A stretch of DNA of 64,000 bases from Fibrobacterota bacterium. Its GTDB lineage: Bacteria; Fibrobacterota; Fibrobacteria; UBA5070. Below are positions 60,317 through 64,000 of this stretch, one piece after another (position 1 is the stretch's first letter; every line of letters begins with the position of its first letter). The DNA lies in the NCBI GenBank assembly GCA_016715065.1, contig JADKBN010000010.1, positions 310,001 through 374,000 of the forward strand, given 5' to 3'. Made by a program: the position numbers and the translations under genes. A model generated the notes under the pieces. That model saw only the letters and a program-made list of their open reading frames with translations. It searched no databases and was not told where the DNA came from.

Positions 60317-62554
60317 GTGAGCACCATGCAGCCAGCCATCGAGAACACAGACAACACCTCCCTCGCTTGGAAAGGTCCGGCCAAACCGGCCATACATGCG
60401 ATCTGGGAAAGCCGGGACGGGGGGATCGCGATGCCGACCTTCAAGCTCCATGTCACGGCCATCCAGAATTTGAAGGTGGATCAAAAACTTACATGGACCC
60501 TAGTCGATGGCTCGGACCCTGCGAATCCGAAAATGATGGATACCTTCAAGGCAAAGATCGCTCGCCGGGGAGACCACTGGATTTTCTCGAACCTCGAAGA
60601 TTCGCGCCCTGCAGATCACTCGGTGAAAACCGGGAAGCATGTGTTCACCGATCACGTGAACTTCGTCCTCCCCGGAATCGATGGGGCGTTCACCTCCATC
60701 CTGAAGCCCACACCCACCTTGGATCCAGGGATGTTGTATCTGAAGGTGCATGCCGGCGATACTCCTGTCGATGTCTATGCCTCACCACGAATCATTCCAC
60801 GGCGTTACGAATACGAGAAATTGTCGAGATTTTTGCAGCTGGGGGATGATCTCGCTCATCCGAGGGCTTCGAAAGGTGCAATGGACGCGTTGTTCGATAA
60901 AATCCCTTCGCCACAATTGCGGGATAGCGAAAATGCAAAAAAGGAACTCGAGGAGTTCGAAGCGCACGAAAAGGCGATTAAAAAGTTTTCCGAACAAATG
61001 GATGAAATGTTGGAAAATCCCAACACGGCTTTCTTGGTTCACCTGACTCAAGTTCGTCAGTACCGAAGGGACATCCGCGAGCTGGAAGAAATCAATAAAA
61101 GACTCAAGGAATTAGATTCTTCTATTGTGAAGAATGCAATTTTTGCTCCTGAGTACTCGTGGCTCTGGCTCAAACGCAAACGTCTGGTCAAAGAAGCGGA
61201 AGAATTCAAACAGGAAGCGTGGAAATTTTTGGACATTGATCACGGAATTCCTGAAGAGTATAGGAAAAAAGTAAAAAAGGGGATTGCTCGTCGGGCCGAA
61301 ATCCAAATGCTCCAAAATACGCTGGACCATCCACTGACCAAACTGATTTGTTGTCTGCCTCTTGGAGGACTGGTCGAGGGTGGCTTGTTGATCTTGCAGG
61401 GAAAATACGCCGAAGGAATTCTTGTGGCGGGATTCGATGTCCTGACCTATGGAGGCCTGGGGAAAATAGCCAATCTCCCGGGGCTTTACCAGGGTGTTTC
61501 CGCCCTCGATCGGGAAGCCGTCTCCAGTGTGTTCGAGTGGCGATACTTTGCAATTCTGAAAAACTTGGAAGAAGGGACTATCAATGGATTGAAATTTGGC
61601 TCAAAGCTCGCCGAGGCCAATTTGCCTAAATTGGCATCTCCAGCGTTTGGCATCATGGCAAGCACTTTGCAATTGCTTGGGCAGGTAGGAGATGTAAGAA
61701 TTCTTTGGAAGAATCGGAAAGAGATTAAAGAAGCCATTCGAAACCTCCCTCCTACTGCGGCAACGCAAGCCCAGTTTTACAAGAACATGCAAACTTTTAA
61801 CAATACGATGATGGTGTTTGGTGGTATTCGCGCTATCGCCATCGCCTGTCAAGGAGGGGAGGCAGCAGTCAAGGCATTGGACGCATTGCCAATAGAGAGC
61901 AAATTGAGCAAGGCAAAAGAAACCCAGAACAGGGTCGTGGCTGCATTAAAAGAAATCAAGAACCTTCTTCCCCCGGCGGAGATGGGGCTTTGGGAGGAGG
62001 ATGTGATCCAGGAGATAGAAAAAGCGGATTCAGGATGGTTTATTGCGGGACAGGGGATCTTCGAAAATTGGGAAGCCGCACACGCTGCTTGGGTCAAGGA
62101 GTTGGATCGCTTGAAAAACGAAGAGAGGCGAAAGAATTTCAAACCTATGGAATTCAACTCTCCAGAAAAAATGAAAGCGGACTTGGCGAAGATTCTAGAT
62201 CTCTGGAAGAAACTTGAAAGCCTGCTCGTTCATTGGTTGAAGGAAAATCATAAGGAAGTGAATGCGGAAAATTATTTGCAAGCGTATGGTTCCATGGACT
62301 TGATGTTCATTGTACATCCTTTGGATATTGCGATGGAAGCCTTCATGCAGCAGGTGAATGAGCCTTTGAAATTCATCTATGGTGATCATGTGCCAGTATT
62401 GGTTGATCTTCGGTCTTGGTTCAGGGCAGTGGAAGTGGATGAGAAAAAAGTCGATCCTCGTGACACCTCTGTTTGGGTGCCGCGTGTGTATTGGGTGTTC
62501 TCGGAATTTGAAGAAAAGGCACTAAAAGCAATCGAGGCGATTCATGAGAAATAA
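60317..62554 (+). CDS. Large uncharacterised protein with N-terminal Ig-like region and central hydrophobic hairpin
   Basis: 745 aa, not recognised. Residues about 40-160 are beta-rich (FKLHVTAIQNLKVDQKLTWT, DTPVDVYASPRI). Residues 190-330 are highly charged helices, probably coiled coil. A hydrophobic stretch of about 50 residues near 345-395 (LICCLPLGGLVEGGLLILQG ... GILVAGFDVLTYGGLGKIAN) resembles the membrane hairpin of pre-toxin or colicin-type proteins; the C-terminal half is helical. No signal peptide. AGGAG precedes GTG 60317. AT-rich and followed by a coupled gene, suggesting an effector/partner pair acquired by transfer (inference). Confidence 0.6.
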   Translation: MSTMQPAIENTDNTSLAWKGPAKPAIHAIWESRDGGIAMPTFKLHVTAIQNLKVDQKLTWTLVDGSDPANPKMMDTFKAKIARRGDHWIFSNLEDSRPADHSVKTGKHVFTDHVNFVLPGIDGAFTSILKPTPTLDPGMLYLKVHAGDTPVDVYASPRIIPRRYEYEKLSRFLQLGDDLAHPRASKGAMDALFDKIPSPQLRDSENAKKELEEFEAHEKAIKKFSEQMDEMLENPNTAFLVHLTQVRQYRRDIRELEEINKRLKELDSSIVKNAIFAPEYSWLWLKRKRLVKEAEEFKQEAWKFLDIDHGIPEEYRKKVKKGIARRAEIQMLQNTLDHPLTKLICCLPLGGLVEGGLLILQGKYAEGILVAGFDVLTYGGLGKIANLPGLYQGVSALDREAVSSVFEWRYFAILKNLEEGTINGLKFGSKLAEANLPKLASPAFGIMASTLQLLGQVGDVRILWKNRKEIKEAIRNLPPTAATQAQFYKNMQTFNNTMMVFGGIRAIAIACQGGEAAVKALDALPIESKLSKAKETQNRVVAALKEIKNLLPPAEMGLWEEDVIQEIEKADSGWFIAGQGIFENWEAAHAAWVKELDRLKNEERRKNFKPMEFNSPEKMKADLAKILDLWKKLESLLVHWLKENHKEVNAENYLQAYGSMDLMFIVHPLDIAMEAFMQQVNEPLKFIYGDHVPVLVDLRSWFRAVEVDEKKVDPRDTSVWVPRVYWVFSEFEEKALKAIEAIHEK

Positions 62555-63620
62555 TTCAAGCTTCATCGGGATATTGGTTTTGGCCGCAATGTCCTACGGA
62601 GCTTCCAAGGAACCAAATCTGGCGACTTTGGGGAAATGGGCCCGAGTGATGGAAAGTCAAGTTCCCTCCTTTCCTGCACAGGTGCTGTCGCCGGTTGGAG
62701 GTCTTGATTATATTTCGCGAGAGGCTGTTTATGACGACAGCACACAGGTCCCAAAATTCATTAATTTATTTTCTCCGGTCTATGCCTCCCGTTGCGAAAG
62801 GATTACGCATCAAACGCCATTCGCTTACCAAGAAAAATTCTGCTACATCCCATCCTGGAAAATATTTAACCCTGATTCTTGTGAGTGTAGTGCAAACTGT
62901 GATGATACCACGTTGAGAATTATGCCGAATCCATTTTCGCTGAAGGAGTTTGACTCGAGATGGGTGAAAGATGATGATTTAGGGAAATACAGGAAAAATT
63001 ATTTGCAGTGGCGACAGGGGGAGATTGTTATCAACTTTTCTTACGACACCCTCTATGGAGCATTGGTTTCTGCAACCTATCAGATTCAAAAAGATTCAAT
63101 TGTGCAGCAAGATGAATATCTTCGCTACAAAAACAGAATGGGAAAGGATACGTTGGTTGTTAAACGAGAATCTCGGTATCGAAAAAACAAGTGGGAAACG
63201 GATAACGATTATTACCGCTGGATTCGCTACGACTCTTTGGGTCGAATCCGTTGGCAGCGAAAAGCGATAGGTCCGTTCCCAGATCTGGACTTGGATGACC
63301 GATATGCTTACGTGCCTGATGTAGAATATTTTTATGATTCAATTGGGCGGAATAATTTGCGACTGCATAGATATCCGGTCAGCAAACGGTTGATTGCCCT
63401 CACAAGTCTAAGGTACGATTCTCTGGGGAAGCTGGATCGCCAAACCGTTGGGTATATCACCAAGGACTCCTTGATCGGTTGGGTATTTCATCTCAAATGG
63501 ACTTATGATTCTCTTGGAAGGGAAAAACGAGTTCAGGAATATGAAAATAGGCCAAGGATCAAAGCTTTAGAAAAAGATCATTACTATATTGACTATTCGT
63601 CACCGTGGTGGCGTTGGTGA
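62544..63620 (+). CDS. Secreted protein with YD-like repeats, partner of the preceding gene
   Basis: 358 aa. Signal peptide MRNNSSFIGILVLAAMSYGA. The C-terminal half has repeats of the kind YDSLGRIRWQRK, YDSIGRNNLRLH, YDSLGKLDRQTV and YDSLGREKRVQEY, an RHS/YD-type pattern. A Cys cluster (CERITHQ ... CYIPSW ... CECSANC) around residues 85-120 suggests disulfides. It starts 11 bases inside the end of the preceding gene, so the two are coupled. Could bind or neutralise the product of its neighbour; no family known. Confidence 0.6.
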   Translation: MRNNSSFIGILVLAAMSYGASKEPNLATLGKWARVMESQVPSFPAQVLSPVGGLDYISREAVYDDSTQVPKFINLFSPVYASRCERITHQTPFAYQEKFCYIPSWKIFNPDSCECSANCDDTTLRIMPNPFSLKEFDSRWVKDDDLGKYRKNYLQWRQGEIVINFSYDTLYGALVSATYQIQKDSIVQQDEYLRYKNRMGKDTLVVKRESRYRKNKWETDNDYYRWIRYDSLGRIRWQRKAIGPFPDLDLDDRYAYVPDVEYFYDSIGRNNLRLHRYPVSKRLIALTSLRYDSLGKLDRQTVGYITKDSLIGWVFHLKWTYDSLGREKRVQEYENRPRIKALEKDHYYIDYSSPWWRW

Positions 63621-63673
63621 GGTGGGGGGTAGGGTTATATTTCGCCTAGTTTCGGATCCAAGCGAGGAAGATC

Positions 63674-63904
63674 ATGGCAATTCGTATAAGCTTCATCGGG
63701 ATTGGGTTTTGGCTCCAATGGCCAGTTGATCTTCGAAAGGATCAAACGTCGCCCTCGCCTCTGGCAGGGCCGCAATATCGTGTGGATCTGCGAGGGCGAC
63801 CGGTGAGTGCCGGAACGCGTGGGATTGTTTTGGAAGGAACGCCCGCCACTGGTTGGACGCGTTCCGTGAAGATGGGGGAGTGTTTTTTTTTTTATTATTT
63901 TTGA
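63674..63904 (+). pseudogene. Degenerate copy of the preceding gene's start fused to a sorting-tail-like end
   Basis: A 76-codon frame after GAGGAAG. Its first bases repeat the signal-peptide coding sequence of the gene at 62544 (AAGCTTCATCGGGAT at 63688 and 62558). A one-base change of frame would give VLAPMAS, like VLAAMSY there. The rest (QYRVDLRGRPVSAGTRGIVL) resembles C-terminal sorting tails of Fibrobacteres proteins. The last residues run into T-rich, unreliable sequence. Confidence 0.45.
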
Positions 63905-64000
63905 AATTATTATTAATTTTTTATTTGGAAGGGGTTTCCTATTTTTCCTTTTTTTTTTGGGGCAGCCCTATCGTTCAGTTTTGTCGTGCGCCAGGCTCGG
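63880..64000. other. T-rich low-complexity window end
   Basis: Runs of up to 12 T mixed with ATTATT-type tracts occupy 63880-63955 and are unlike the rest of the window. No gene. Possible contig-end sequence errors. Confidence 0.6.

Noticed and set aside
1..64000. CRISPR arrays, rRNA genes and prophage genes
   Set aside because: None were seen: no regularly spaced repeats, no rRNA-like sequence and no phage structural genes.

Overview
The window is one continuous bacterial chromosome stretch with two parts. The left half (about 1-34.2 kb) is a large exopolysaccharide, capsule or O-antigen locus. The right half (about 34.3-60.1 kb) is mostly housekeeping and stress genes, followed by a short AT-rich accessory patch at the right end. 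Several traits point to Fibrobacterota or a near relative: a Gram-negative export system (Wza/Wzc type), lipoproteins with Asp-Ser/Thr-rich linkers after the lipobox, secreted proteins ending in short 'GVYVIRW'-like or 'DLRGRPV'-like tails, and a GC-rich core broken by AT-rich islands. This is inference, because the window holds no rRNA or other firm phylogenetic marker.

Polysaccharide locus. On the plus strand a nitroreductase (cut by the left edge), a polysaccharide pyruvyl transferase and a GT4 glycosyltransferase are joined by ATGA overlaps. They meet two minus-strand GT2 genes, the upstream one frameshifted. A plus-strand GT4 gene (frameshifted in a T8 run) and another GT4 follow, then a minus-strand Wzx flippase. 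An AT-rich block repeats the module GT4-acyltransferase twice (9.4-14.1 kb). After an ISL3-family transposase remnant comes a minus-strand export operon: a secreted beta-helix protein, Wza, Wzc-like BY-kinase, GT2 and a Wzy-like polymerase. The plus-strand block 23.6-30.4 kb carries a WbqC-like protein, three tandem paralogous ATP-grasp ligases, a GNAT acetyltransferase and a ColD/E1-type PLP sugar dehydratase. It meets a minus-strand set: a GINT1_N-like propeller protein, a second flippase and a DegT/VioA-like aminotransferase. The likely job of this block is making and decorating an unusual amino or deoxy sugar by amide-bond formation.

Housekeeping and stress part. This holds an LRR/BamE-like membrane-anchored protein, tRNA-Ser(GCT) with a clear promoter, gltX, a PAS-SpoIIE phosphatase (frameshifted) and galE. 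A compact tellurite-type stress cluster follows: three TerY-like VWA proteins, a PP2C phosphatase, a kinase and two TerD proteins. Next are thrC, a three-gene envelope operon, hrpA, a GH25 lysozyme, cysM-osmC, a secreted esterase and an Rpn-type nuclease.

Right end. An ideal CRP-type operator lies between the Rpn gene and an AT-rich pair of unrecognised genes (60.3-63.6 kb). A degenerate copy of the second gene's start and a T-rich tail that looks like poor-quality sequence follow. Four copies of a nested palindromic repeat (REP-like) and six copies of the 11-mer GACAGATTCTG are scattered through the window.
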